Shown here piece after piece: positions 9,470 to 19,217 of a stretch of 29,210 nt of DNA. A program made the translations under genes and the position numbers. The first letter of the stretch is position 1. Each line of letters begins with the position of its first letter. The notes beneath the pieces are model-generated. The model saw only the letters and a program-made list of their open reading frames with translations. It ran no database searches and had not been told where the DNA came from. This DNA comes from Poteriospumella lacustris (Eukaryota > Sar > Chrysophyceae > Chromulinales > Dinobryaceae), in contig SMOI01000015.1 of the NCBI GenBank assembly GCA_008000375.1, forward strand, positions 1 to 29,210, in the 5' to 3' direction.

Positions 9470-12400
9470 CTACCACTTGAAACTGGTGTCGAGCTGGACG
9501 AGGTCGAGCACGGTCTGCGGGTTGCGCAGCAGTCGCTTCACGTCGCGCGCGAAGTCCATCAGCAGCTTCCACCGCAGCTTCAGCGTCTCCACGCCGCCCG
9601 CCGCCTCCGCCGCCCCCGACGACGACGGGTGGACGGCGACGATGCCGAGCGCGCGCACGTGCACGTGTCGCTGCCAGTGCTGGTACGCGGACACGACGCA
9701 CTGCGCGACGAAGAGGACGACGTCGTCCAGCACCGTCGCCGCCACGAGACGCGGCGGCGTCGCGCTCGTCGCGGGGGCGTCGGGGCAGGGGACGAGCTGC
9801 AGCGAGTCGACGAGGCGCAGCGCCTCGAGCGGCGCCTGCTGCAGGAGCAACGCGTCGACGGCGTCGTAGAGGCGCAGCAGTTGTTTGAGGAAGTCGACGT
9901 ACTCGCGCGCCTCTTGGTCCAGCGCCGTCCACGCGGCGGCGTCGCGGTCGACGTCGATGGCGAACGCCGTCGCCGCCTGTCGCCAGAACGAGCGCACGCT
10001 CAGCGCCGTCGCCGCCGCGGCGCCGTTTGACGCGGCGTTCGATGCGGTGGCAGCAGCAGCGGCGGCAGCAGCGGCGGCGGCGTGGAAGTGGCTGGCGTAG
10101 GTCTCGTCGACCTTGGCCCAGTGCAGCGCGAGGAGGCCGCAGAACTCGACGACGGCGTCTTTCACGTGGCCGGCGACGCGGTAAAAGTCGATCGCGCGGC
10201 GGGCGTCGCGCTGGCGGCGGAAGCGATCGGCGATGCGCACGACCATCGCGTGCAGCTGGCGCTCGGAGAAGTACTGGCGCAGGTAGCCCTGGCGCACCGT
10301 TGGCATCGCCGCCCCTGCGGCCGCCCCCGCCGCCGCAGCGGTCGAAGGGACGCGGCCGCCGACGAGGGCGACGACGCTGTCGACGTCCGCGAGCGACATG
10401 ACGAACGCGTCGAGCAGCTCCGCCGTCGCCTCCTGCGCCTGGCTCTTGGCCACGTCGCGGGTGGCCACGTCGCGGTGCCGCGTCTGCTGCCAGAGCGTCT
10501 CGGCGGCGAGCGGCAGCGTGACGAGGTAGTCGCTGACGAGCGCCACGTCCGCGGCCAGCAGCGGGTGCCGCACGAACAGCTGCACGATCGTCAGCGGCGT
10601 CAGCTGCGTCACACTGGCGACGTGTGTCGCGTAGGCGTGTTGCACGCGCGGCCGCGACGGGTTGGCGAGCAGCGGCTGGTGCGGCAGGAGCCAGCCGTAG
10701 TGCAGGCCGAGGCAGGCGAGGTGCACGGCGGCGAAGACCTGCCCCTGCAGCCACAGGTGGTGGATCGCGTCGCCGAACCGATGGCAGGCCACCAGCGCGA
10801 GCACGAAACGAAACGTCGCGCTGAGGTTGTGGCGCGTGGTCGGCGCCGTGGCGCGTAGCTCGGGGCGGTCGAAGAAGTGCTCGGCGGCCAGACCGTACAC
10901 CAGGTCGAGGAACTCCGCTTCCCTATCGACACAGAGAGAGACACACACAGAGAGAGGCGGAGGGTTAGGGCGAGACAGAGGGACAGAAGCAGAGGCAGCG
11001 GCGGGGGCGAGGGGGGGGGTGCGACACAGCGCGACACCCCGCGACACAGACAGACGGACGACAGGACCGACGGACGTACCCTTGTTGCGTGTTGACGTCG
11101 CCGGTGCCAGTGCCGCCGAACGCGGACGTCGCCAGTGCGTTGGAGGAGGACGACGTGGCGGTGGCGGTGGTGGCGGTGTCGAGGACGAGCGACCGGCGAT
11201 GGCCACCGCCGACGAGGTCGGCGGCGAAGAGGCCCGGCGGGAACTGCGTCTGGACGGCGGCGTCGAGGCCGATGAACCACAGCGACGCCCACAGCATATC
11301 GAACAGGTCACACGACGGTGGCAGCCACGAGACGGAGCGGTGGCACTCGGTGAACGCGGTGCGGTTGGCGCCGCTGACGAGGTTCAGCACCGTCAGCAGA
11401 TACACGTCCACCGCCCCCGCCGCCCCCGACGACGACGCTGCGGCGGCTTCCGACGCGGAGACAGCGACGCTGCCACCACTGGCCGCCCCGAAGGGCGTCG
11501 TCGTGGCGTGGGTCATGGCGGCGTGCAGCCGCAGCCGGTACTGCTCCTGCAGGTTTAGCAGCGTCGTCTTCAGCTCGCGACCGTCCATCATCGTCGACAC
11601 CTCGCGCGCCATGCGCGGCCGACCACCGCGCAGACCCGACGCGTTGGCGTGGACGGCGGCGTTGGCGGCATCGTCGGCGTCGGTGGCGTCGAAGACGTGC
11701 GCGACGGAGGCGACGATCTGCAGCACGGCGAGCACCTGGTCGACGAGCGCGTGCTGCGCGTGCGCCTTGTGCGCGTGGTGCTCGCGCAGCTCGTCGATGG
11801 CCAGCGACAGCTGCCCGCTGCGGAGACAGTGGTACACGAACGGCCACAGCGGCAGCGCGGCGGCCGCGCCACCGGCGCCGGTGCCGCCGGACGAGGCGCT
11901 GCGGCCGCCGACGGAGAGCGGACTGCTCAGCGAGAACGACCCGGAGCCACCGAAGCTGCCGCCACGCGACATCGCCGACGCGGCGGACGCCGACGACAGC
12001 GACGCCGCGGGCAGCGCATTCGTTGCCGCGAGGAACGCGACGTAGCTGCGCACTTGCGCTTGCTTCGTGCCGCCGGGCGAACGCGCCTCCCCGCCGCTTC
12101 CGCCGCCGCCGTAGCTGTGGCCCAACAGCGACGCGGCCGACAACGACGACGACGTCGAGCTGTGACCACTGACGACGCTGGTCCATTGCGCCAGCGCTTG
12201 GTCCTCGAGGAACCGTTGGCCCCCGCGGCGCAGCAGGCGACGCAGCGCGTGTTGGTGGTCCTCCTCGACGACGTGCGCGTCGAAACACACCGCGGCGAAT
12301 TTGCCGGGGACACACGGCGCGGCATTGCTCGCGGGTCCTTCGCCCACCATCGCGCGGAGCATCTCAAGCGTCAACGTGTAGCCCGCGATGTCGTTCTCGG

Positions 12401-13278
12401 TCATGAAACCGTCCTCCGCCACCAGCAGCGACGCCTTCTCGAGCAGCAGGCTGCACGCGGCGATCGGGCGACGTTGTTCCGAATGATCCGCGACATTGAT
12501 GGCGCGAATGGCGTTGCGGTGTTCGACGAAGACCGGTGGCACCTGCGACGAAATCGTGCGCGGTAGGCCGCGGCTGCTGGACGCGGCGGCGGCTGCCGAC
12601 GACGACGACGAAGCCACCGACGACGAAGACGCCGCCTGTTGTGACGTCGTCTTGCCCCACGACTGGGCACGGTGACCCAGACTCTCCATGAACGAGGCCT
12701 TGGCGGCTTCCCATTCGCGGGCGTTCCAACGACGACGCGACGCCTCCAAATACTCGTCGGAGCGGCGGCGGGACTCTTCGATGGCCGTCAGCACGATCAT
12801 TTCGCGGTGATGCGCCAGGTAGCCTTCCATGCTCGTGGTCTCCAGACGCGCAGGCTCGCCCTTGGACTGTTGTTTGTCAATACAGAAACCGATCAGGCAC
12901 CGGCACAGGCACTGGCACATGGCGAGCCCCCCCCCCGACCACACGCGGTACGTACCTTCAAACGAATCGAATTCACTTGGCTCAACAAGTTCTTCGCCGA
13001 CAAATCTTCAGTCGCCAACGTGCGCAAGCTACGCGAGTTCGACGATTCGATCTTCTCCGCCATCAGCTTCGTCGCCTCGTTCAATTCGGCCACCTGCACA
13101 AAGACCCGTTTCCCCGGCGTTAGCAATGTCCCCCGCCTTCACAAGTTGACACAACGACAATAGAATGACTTACATTGCGATTCATGTAACGAGCGGAGCT
13201 GCCCGCATCGGCGAAATGGGCCAGCCGTTGGCTCTTGATGAAGACCTCGTCCAATTCTTCGCGAGGATTCTTCGACAT
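9470..13278 (-). CDS. NUP93: Nucleoporin Nup93/NIC96
   Basis: This is a scaffold nucleoporin of the inner ring of the nuclear pore. There are four exons on the minus strand: 13174-13278, 12956-13093, 11080-12866 and 9470-10922. The introns are 80, 89 and 157 nt; the first has a CTAAC branch point and a TTTGTGCAG acceptor, and the last two begin GTACGT. The phases join exactly to 1160 aa. The N-terminus is a coiled-coil region. LTAIEESRRRSDEYLE after it is the family's ALLSAIEESRKR segment. FVYHCLRSGQLSLA corresponds to the YYCMRCGD region, AEFLDLVYGLAA to the segment split by the last intron, VVRIADRFRRQRDARRAIDFY to the ALSIAERY helix, and LRLVDSLQLVP to the IERLKLVP end. Human Nup93 is about 819 aa; the extra length is Ser/Ala/Gly-rich insertions. 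Era, Rab and PPP2R3C nearby have no such insertions. Confidence 0.93.
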
Positions 13279-13649
13279 TTTCCGTTGTTCCGTTTTCTAT
13301 TCTATAGCTTCTTTGTTTCTTCACCACGTGATGGCAATGCAGGTGTTTCCCAGAGACGCTATACACAGCTACGTTCTTTTCTATTGTGTGTTTCTCTTTT
13401 GATTAGGGCCAGGGCCAGCAGCAGCGCAGCAGCGGTCACCAGCAGCCGCAGCGGTCATCACGTCTCGCAGAGAGCGTCTGCTGCGCTTTTGGTGAGTCTG
13501 CGCGTCCGTCTGTATGCTTCTCGTAGAGCAAAGTACACTTCGGACTTCGCCATTCTAACTTCGGTTCCAACACTCCAGTAAAGTTTACATCATCCGCTTT
13601 CACACACAGATTCTCGTCGGTTGTTTTCTTGAATGTATTGTTGATTGTA

Positions 13650-13955
13650 GGTCCTGCTGCTGGAACTAAATGTTTCAACTCTAGCACTTGTTTGCTTGAG
13701 GGTTTCCCTACATTCGTCAGCGCCGGTCTTTACGAAGCCAATACCAAATGTGATGGTCTCTAAAACATGCAAGTCTATCGTGGCATTTGTCGGGAATTCG
13801 ATGAAAGATGCCCTCGTCGTCCCACCGGCGCTGCTTCTGCAGGCAAATGGACAGCGGAACAGAATATACCGGCAACGAATCCTCTTGGAGGATGTATTTC
13901 AAGTGGCTCGGAGCGTTCCGTGGACTGTTTGCTGAGAACTGCGACCGAACGAAGT
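13650..13955 (+). pseudogene. Possible remnants of a coding sequence
   Basis: Several short pieces in different frames look protein-like. After a TTGATTGTAG acceptor-like site at about 13650 a frame reads GTKCFNSSTCLLEG and then FVSAGLYEANTKCDGL before a stop. Further on, an ATG near 13850 opens a 36-codon frame containing SSWRMYFKWLGAFRGLF. No family is recognised. It could be a decayed gene or transposon, an unannotated multi-exon gene, or chance. Confidence 0.2.
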
Positions 13956-14056
13956 GATGGCAACAAGCATCATTCCTGGTTTAGTGATTGCTCCATCCAA
14001 TAACTACAGATTTACAAAACCGAGTGACACTGCTACACATCGCACCGTTCCTCTAT

Positions 14057-14095
14057 CACACAAACACACACACACACACACACACACACAACACC
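14057..14095. repeat. AC dinucleotide microsatellite
   Basis: A run of AC repeats with one interrupting A lies about 65 nt beyond the stop of PPP2R3C, in its 3' flank. Confidence 0.95.
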
Positions 14096-14159
14096 CACCC
14101 CCAGCGAAGCTGCTGCGCGTTACTGCCGCGCGCTACTGCCCACATCGTTCGGTGGCTCT

Positions 14160-15749
14160 TCAAAACTCGTAATCGTCTTCGTACTCGTCTTCGTCGTCGT
14201 ATTTCACGGTGGCAAAATCGAACTTCTTCTTCGCTTCATCGCTGCTCGTCGGTCGAGGCGTATGACCCGCCGTGGACCCGCTCGGCGACTGTGCAGTGGA
14301 CGACGACGCCGATGCCGACGATGATGACGCCGCCGGCTCGTTGCCGTTGTCGCCGTCGTCTTGATGCCCGCCACCCTGGTGCATGAAGTTCTCGCGGTTC
14401 TCGTAGCGATAAAACGAGTTCACGTCGAGCAGCATCAGCAGAATGACGTCGCCCTGACGACTGCCCACGATCTCGTCAAACGACGGGCCCGACGACGAGT
14501 CGTGCATGTCGATCGGCCCGTTGTACCCGATCATGTCGTAGATCTCCCCCACGACCGTGTGGTCAATCGGCGTCTCCCCTTCTCCGTATTGGCCGATGCG
14601 GCTCATTTCGGGGATCACGTCGTCGAGGAAGAACTTGATTTTCACCGGGGACAACACCCCACTGCGATCGTAGTCCACCACCTGCCAGAAGAAGCGCAGG
14701 CCCGGCATGTGGCGCGGTGGACTCCGTGAAGCGCCTCCGCTCCCTCCTCCGCCGCCGCCGCTTTCCTCATTCGCGCTATTCACACTGTTCGTCGTCTTCG
14801 ACATATCGTCCACGTTGTTCGTCAAGTCGTCCAACGCAATCACGAGCTTCACGTAACCGCGATAATCCAACTCAAACGGCGCGAAGACGATCAACTCCTC
14901 CGCGATACGTCGGACCGCTTTCTCCGTCAACTGCAGCGGATGCATCGAGAACCCTCGGAAAGCCGCAATTTCATCGAGGGATAACAAGCCATTTTGATCG
15001 AGATCCAATTGCAAGAAGCTGTGATAGACATTCAAGACGTTCTCGAAATGGAACCAATTGCTCTCGATTTTACTGAGGAATTCGGTGTCCAAATACTCGT
15101 CTTGATACGTCTGCAACTGGGCCAAGGTCTGTAACTCATCCATCACGTCACTGTGTACCAAGGTTCGGACAGGAATCTTGTTGATATTGCGTTGATCGAG
15201 GTAAAAGAGAAACTTGGCGACGGCCGTGCAGGTGTAGAACTCGTAGAAGGACACGTCCATGCTGTTGTGGGGGTCGATGATGTGGATGAACTCCTTCTGA
15301 ATGAAGAGTTGCAACTGGTCACTGGTGATCCATCCAATGTCATCGTTACGGGCGGAATATGCGAGGAGTTTGAAGACGAGATTCTCAATGCCCATCGACT
15401 TGTGGATGTACCGTATCAGCGCTTCACTGGAAATGTATCCCAACTTATCGGGCTGCAAGTACATGAAGATCTTGGCACTGAAATATTGTTTCGAGTTCTG
15501 AGGAGCCATCTCTCGCAACGTTAGGAATGTTTGATAGTCGATTTCGTTGGCTTCTTTGAGATACTCCGCGATTGCCATGAATGAGTGTTGCTGCAAGCGG
15601 TTCGATTCCAGAGCACGGAGACTGTTTTCAACTATTTGCCTCTTAAGCTGATCCAGATGGGGTAACTCCGCTGGTCGATCAAACGCAACAGCGGTGATGG
15701 AAGGAATCGCTTCCATGGATTCTTCCGGGCTGAAATCAAAGGAAGCCAT
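14160..15749 (-). CDS. PPP2R3C: PP2A regulatory subunit B'' gamma (PPP2R3C/G5PR)
   Basis: This is an EF-hand regulatory subunit that recruits phosphatase 2A (and PP5 in animals) to its targets. It is a single 529-codon frame without introns, from the ATG at 15749 to a TGA at 14160. An all-helical N-terminal half with the FYTCTAVAKFLFYLDQ segment, NWFHFENVL, and a canonical EF-hand loop (DLDQNGLLSLDE, about residues 250-261) are family hallmarks. A second loop (DYDRSGVLSPVK) lacks the final acidic ligand and may bind calcium weakly. EIYDMIG and RQGDVILLMLLDVNSFYRYENRE match the conserved C-terminal domain. A Gly/Ser insertion of about 25 residues and an acidic, Ser-rich tail ending DDYEF are extra to the human protein (about 450 aa). 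It is divergent from the plus-strand Rab gene, with 529 bp between the start codons. Confidence 0.92.
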   Translation of the reverse strand: MASFDFSPEESMEAIPSITAVAFDRPAELPHLDQLKRQIVENSLRALESNRLQQHSFMAIAEYLKEANEIDYQTFLTLREMAPQNSKQYFSAKIFMYLQPDKLGYISSEALIRYIHKSMGIENLVFKLLAYSARNDDIGWITSDQLQLFIQKEFIHIIDPHNSMDVSFYEFYTCTAVAKFLFYLDQRNINKIPVRTLVHSDVMDELQTLAQLQTYQDEYLDTEFLSKIESNWFHFENVLNVYHSFLQLDLDQNGLLSLDEIAAFRGFSMHPLQLTEKAVRRIAEELIVFAPFELDYRGYVKLVIALDDLTNNVDDMSKTTNSVNSANEESGGGGGGSGGASRSPPRHMPGLRFFWQVVDYDRSGVLSPVKIKFFLDDVIPEMSRIGQYGEGETPIDHTVVGEIYDMIGYNGPIDMHDSSSGPSFDEIVGSRQGDVILLMLLDVNSFYRYENRENFMHQGGGHQDDGDNGNEPAASSSSASASSSTAQSPSGSTAGHTPRPTSSDEAKKKFDFATVKYDDEDEYEDDYEF

Positions 15750-16278
15750 TTCTTCTCCGTACTAAATACTTGACTCTCCACTCTAATCTACCACCAGTCA
15801 ATGAACAAGAAACCCCTTTGACTACAGCACGATCCGATGACGCTTGGTATTCATCGGACACACGATGCGTTGTATCCAACTATGCATTTTAGTTGGGTAT
15901 AGAGTTAGCTTGGGGACCTTGTGCAGGTTCAAAATCGCAACGCCCGGTGAGACGCGACCGTTTCAATTTCTCAAAACATTAGTACGTTTTTGTGTCACAA
16001 TACATGAAAATACAACCTAACACTCAGTCGCTATAAGTGTACACGAAAGCCCCGGCTGTTCTCGTTCTTCGCTTTCGCTCTCACGCTCTCGCACTCGCTG
16101 CTCTCTTCGTATCCCAGACGTGCCGTGCCAGCGTCTCCAGTTGTTCTTAGGAGATTATATTTTCAGCTGTCTCGTTGACCCCTTATTGTCGATTGAGAAG
16201 TTCATCGCGAAATATTGACCGAGTTTTTTTTCTTGTTGAAAGCCGAGTGCCGTATTTCGTCGTCGCAACTCCAAAAAA
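15750..16278. promoter_or_regulatory. Divergent intergenic region, PPP2R3C and Rab copy A
   Basis: Both neighbours are transcribed outward from here, so the promoters lie in this 529 bp. I see no clear TATA box. It contains a foldable element at 15867-15943, CT-rich TTCGCTTTCGCTCTC-type sequence near 16068-16105 and, from about 16157 on, the shared 5' leader of the two Rab copies. Confidence 0.5.
15867..15943 (+). ncRNA. Possible structured 77-nt element (speculative)
   Basis: GCGTTG (15867-15872) pairs with CAACGC (15938-15943). Inside are a perfect 7-bp hairpin with a 7-nt loop (CCAACTA/TAGTTGG, 15876-15896) and a 4-5 bp hairpin (ACCT/AGGT, 15916-15928). GGTTCAAAATC at 15926-15936 resembles a Pol III B-box. 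It does not fold as a normal tRNA: there is no proper anticodon or T arm. It could be a tRNA-derived fragment, a small Pol III RNA or chance. Confidence 0.2.
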
Positions 16279-17223
16279 ATGGCTGAATCCAAGCCTCGTG
16301 AAGTGAAGGTGCGCACCATGTCGAGGATGAGTCCGTGTAAGATTCTGAAAAATTGCGCTTGTTGTAGGTGGTATTATTGGGCGACACAGGTGTCGGAAAG
16401 TCGAGTTTAGTGTTGCGGTTCGTGACAAACAATTTCAAGCCTTACAGTGAATCGACGGTACGTCCTCATGGATTGGTACGACGGGTGATATGAACATGAC
16501 TTATGACTTGTGGCTACAGATCGGAGCGTCGTTCATGAGCAAACTACTATCCGTCAACGGCAAATCGATCAAATTCCAAATCTGGGACACAGCCGGCCAA
16601 GAAAAATACCACAGCTTAGCACGTAAGTATTTCGTGTTTGGGACATGTACCGTGGGTTTGTATTCATTGATGTGAGGTGTGTTCAGCCATGTACTACCGC
16701 GGCGCCGCGGCGGCCATTCTTGTATACGACATCACGCGGTCGAGTACGTTCAAGACGCTGCAGAACTGGGTGGAGGAGTTGAAGAGTAAAGGTCCGAAAG
16801 ACATTGCGATCGCGATCGCCGGCAACAAGGCGGACTTGGAAGACAGCAGGGTAAGCTCGGTTGCGCCATCGCTGTGCGGACCGAACGTTGTGTGGCTGAC
16901 GTTGTCGCTCGTGTGTTGGATTACAGGAGGTAGATCGCTCCGTCGCACAAGGCTATGCGAACGAGATCAACGCCATCTACTTGGAAACCAGTGCGAAGGA
17001 GGACACCAATGTGCAGGACATTTTCGTGAAGCTGAGTAAGTGTCGACGCGTCTGCTGTTGTGTGCGTGTCTGTGGCGTAACAGTGTCTGTGTCTTTGTGT
17101 CCGTTTGTGTACATAGGCGCTCGGCTTCCGACGCCGCAGGCCAGCGATCCGAATGTTGTTCGTGCATCGAACAACAACATTCGGGCAGGCACCAAGCCAG
17201 CAGCGAAGGGAGTTTGCTGCTAG
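16279..17223 (+). CDS. RAB5: Rab5-family small GTPase, copy A
   Basis: This is a membrane-traffic GTPase of the early-endosome Rab5/Rab22/Rab31 group. There are six exons: 16279-16308, 16368-16457, 16520-16622, 16687-16850, 16927-17035 and 17117-17223, with introns of 59-81 nt. It encodes 200 aa. The motifs are intact: P-loop GDTGVGKSS (15-23), switch I ending ESTIGASF (38-45), switch II WDTAGQEKYHSLAPMYYRG (62-80), NKAD (121-124), ETSAK (149-153) and a C-terminal VCC for double prenylation. GDTGVGKS and IGASFM resemble Rab22/31; SLVLRFV and YHSLAPMYYRGA resemble Rab5, so the exact subfamily is open. The intron between YHSLA and PMYYRG splits a proline codon. Copy B, convergent with it, encodes a protein that differs at one residue. 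Confidence 0.95.
17149..17184 (+). other. Hairpin in the Rab A tail-coding sequence
   Basis: CCGAATGTTGTTCG and CGAACAACAACATTCGG flank a TGCAT loop; 14 bp pair with one 3-nt bulge. It encodes the hypervariable tail PNVVRASNNNIR. A matching hairpin exists in copy B. Confidence 0.8.
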
Positions 17224-17685
17224 GATCGAGAAGGACTGCAGCAGGAGTCTTCCCACCGCTCCGGAGTTTAGCCAGTTTGTAGACATATGTGCGTTTCGTT
17301 TCGCCAACGCTTTAGCTTTTAAAAACTTTCCGCTCCTCTCTCTATGTGCCATGTTGTTAGATTTCACATAGACAAATATTGCAAGCAACCACACCACACT
17401 TAACTATTCATTTGGGATTCACCTCTTTGATTGAGTTCTTCTCTGTCTATTGACTTAGGTCGTCGGAGAGCGAACGTGGTCAGAGACTCACCAACAAAGA
17501 AATCGAAGCGAATGAACGTAGTTGACGCGATATTTGTCTTTGAAAATCCAACAACAATGGGATAGAGAGGTAGGCAGATTGATTGTTTGCAAAAGTTTAC
17601 AACAGGCGCCAAGGCCCAACTACAAAGTGGCTAAGAACCCCCGGGGAGGGTGAAAAAGAAACCCACGACTACATCCGCCTCTATC
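17224..17685. other. Core between the two convergent Rab genes
   Basis: No gene is supported. Its outer edges still show decayed inverted similarity: TTAGCCAGTTTGTAG at 17268-17282 against TTAGCCACTTTGTAG on the minus strand at 17620-17634, and GATCGAGAAGGA against GATAGAGGCGGA right after each stop codon. The middle, about 17290-17615, shows no symmetry and contains the 3' ends of both transcripts. Confidence 0.7.
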
Positions 17686-18626
17686 TTAGCAGCACCCTCC
17701 CTTCGCTGCTGGCTTGGTACCTGCCCGAATGTTGTTGTTCGATGCACGAACAACATTCGGATCGCTTGCCTGCGGCGTCGGAAGCCGAGCGCCTTTACAA
17801 ACGGGCACAAAGACACAGACACTGTTACGCCACAGACACGCACACAACAGCAGACGCGTCGACACTTACTCAGCTTCACGAAAATGTCCTGCACATTGGT
17901 GTCCTCCTTCGCACTGGTTTCCAAGTAGATGGCGTTGATCTCGTTCGCATAGCCTTGTGCGACGGAGCGATCTACCTCCTGTAATCCAACACACGAGCGA
18001 CAACGTCAGCCACACAACGTTCGGTCCGCACAGCGATGGCGCAACCGAGCTTACCCTGCTGTCTTCCAAGTCCGCCTTGTTGCCGGCGATCGCGATCGCA
18101 ATGTCTTTCGGACCTTTACTCTTCAACTCCTCCACCCAGTTCTGCAGCGTCTTGAACGTACTCGACCGCGTGATGTCGTATACAAGAATGGCCGCCGCGG
18201 CGCCGCGGTAGTACATGGCTGAACACACCTCACATCAATGAATACAAACCCACGGTACATGTCCCAAACACGAAATACTTACGTGCTAAGCTGTGGTATT
18301 TTTCTTGGCCGGCTGTGTCCCAGATTTGGAATTTGATCGATTTGCCGTTGACGGATAGTAGTTTGCTCATGAACGACGCTCCGATCTGTAGCCACAAGTC
18401 ATAAGTCATGTTCATATCACCCGTCGTACCAATCCATGAGGACGTACCGTCGATTCACTGTAAGGCTTGAAATTGTTTGTCACGAACCGCAACACTAAAC
18501 TCGACTTTCCGACACCTGTGTCGCCCAATAATACCACCTACAACAAGCGCAATTTTTCAGAATCTTACACGGACTCATCCTCGACATGGTGCGCACCTTC
18601 ACTTCACGAGGCTTGGATTCAGCCAT
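17686..18626 (-). CDS. RAB5: Rab5-family small GTPase, copy B
   Basis: The exons mirror copy A: 18597-18626, 18448-18537, 18283-18385, 18055-18218, 17870-17978 and 17686-17792. All splice sites are kept. The last intron is 77 nt instead of 81 because its end reads TTTGTAAAG rather than TTTGTGTACATAG. The 200-aa product has the same G motifs and differs from copy A at one residue in the tail (KGGCC for KGVCC); two further exon changes are silent. The stop is TAA rather than TAG. The gene therefore looks functional, with its own promoter: similarity to copy A ends about 120 nt before the start codon. Confidence 0.94.
17725..17760 (-). other. Hairpin in the Rab B tail-coding sequence
   Basis: This is the same imperfect 14-bp stem with TGCAT/ATGCA loop as in copy A, kept without change although nearby positions differ between the copies. 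Confidence 0.8.
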
Positions 18627-19217
18627 TTTTTTGGAGTTGCGACGACGAAATACGGCACTCGGCTTTCAACAAAGAAAAAAAACTCGGTCAATATTTCGCG
18701 ATGAACTTCTCAATCGACAACAAGGGGTCAACGAGACAGCTGAAAATATCTTCTTCTGCGAGTTGTCACGATCAATTGTAGTGCGACTCTTGGTAAACAG
18801 TCCTGTCTTCTAGGATTCGGTTCCGAAGAGCGTCGATCAGGGGCAACAAATCGGCTCGGCTCGAGCACGTGCGCAGCTGTTGCCAGTTTTCGCCGCGCTG
18901 CGATTTTTCTTGTAACAACGAACGAGACGACGTACAACAATCTGTTTCGAAATACATATACATTGCACATAAAGTGTCCTTCTCCATTGTACAGTAAAAT
19001 TGAAACGCCCAAGTGTACATAAAGTGTACTTTGAAAGCGACAAACTGTTGGTCGATTTGTCCAGACTAAAAGTACATCAAAAAGATTTGATTGATGAGTC
19101 AGATGGCGGCGGCGGCGTTGTTCGCCTTCTCCGAACTAACTTCCAGGAGGATTCACGACATCACCCACGACTACAAAGGAATATGTCATTTCTGTCCAAG
19201 GAAAAAGCGTGTGAGAA
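18627..19217. promoter_or_regulatory. Divergent intergenic region, Rab copy B and the 19218 ORF
   Basis: The first 120 bp (to about 18749) are the Rab 5' leader shared with copy A. Beyond that nothing matches copy A. A minus-strand frame ending at 18772 (about 50 codons, containing LLQEKSQRGENWQQLRTC and LLPLIDALRNRILEDRT) looks protein-like but is not recognised and has no clear start; it may be a gene remnant. ACATAAAGTGT occurs twice, near 18967 and 19018. Confidence 0.45.

Larger units (their letters stand above)
13279..14159. other. Intergenic region between Nup93 and PPP2R3C
   Basis: This is the upstream flank of Nup93 and downstream flank of PPP2R3C, both on the minus strand. It has lower GC than its neighbours. 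It contains possible coding remnants on the plus strand (about 13650-13955) and an AC dinucleotide run. No complete gene is supported. Confidence 0.6.
16157..18749. repeat. Inverted duplication, arms of about 1.07 kb around a 462-bp core
   Basis: The left arm (about 16157-17223) and right arm (about 17686-18749) are reverse complements. Paired positions sum to 34905 through most of the arm, to 34906 beyond a 1-nt indel in a T-rich run, and to 34909 beyond a 4-nt indel at the last acceptor. Between those indels (about 16245-17100) I find no difference, introns included. Outside, I see one substitution in the 5' leader and a handful near the 3' end. Each arm holds a complete Rab gene. Confidence 0.95.

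Noticed and set aside
13094-13136. Alternative first acceptor of Nup93 at 13137 (37-nt intron)
   Set aside because: It puts the next exon in the wrong frame with an early stop. The acceptor at 13094 restores the frame and has a CTAAC branch point and a T-rich tract.
15867-15943. A regular tRNA gene
   Set aside because: The outer stem and length fit loosely, but no anticodon arm or proper T arm can be drawn.
17040-17371. Short frames across the last Rab intron and 3' flank
   Set aside because: They read through the intron and past the stop codon of the Rab gene and are explained by it.
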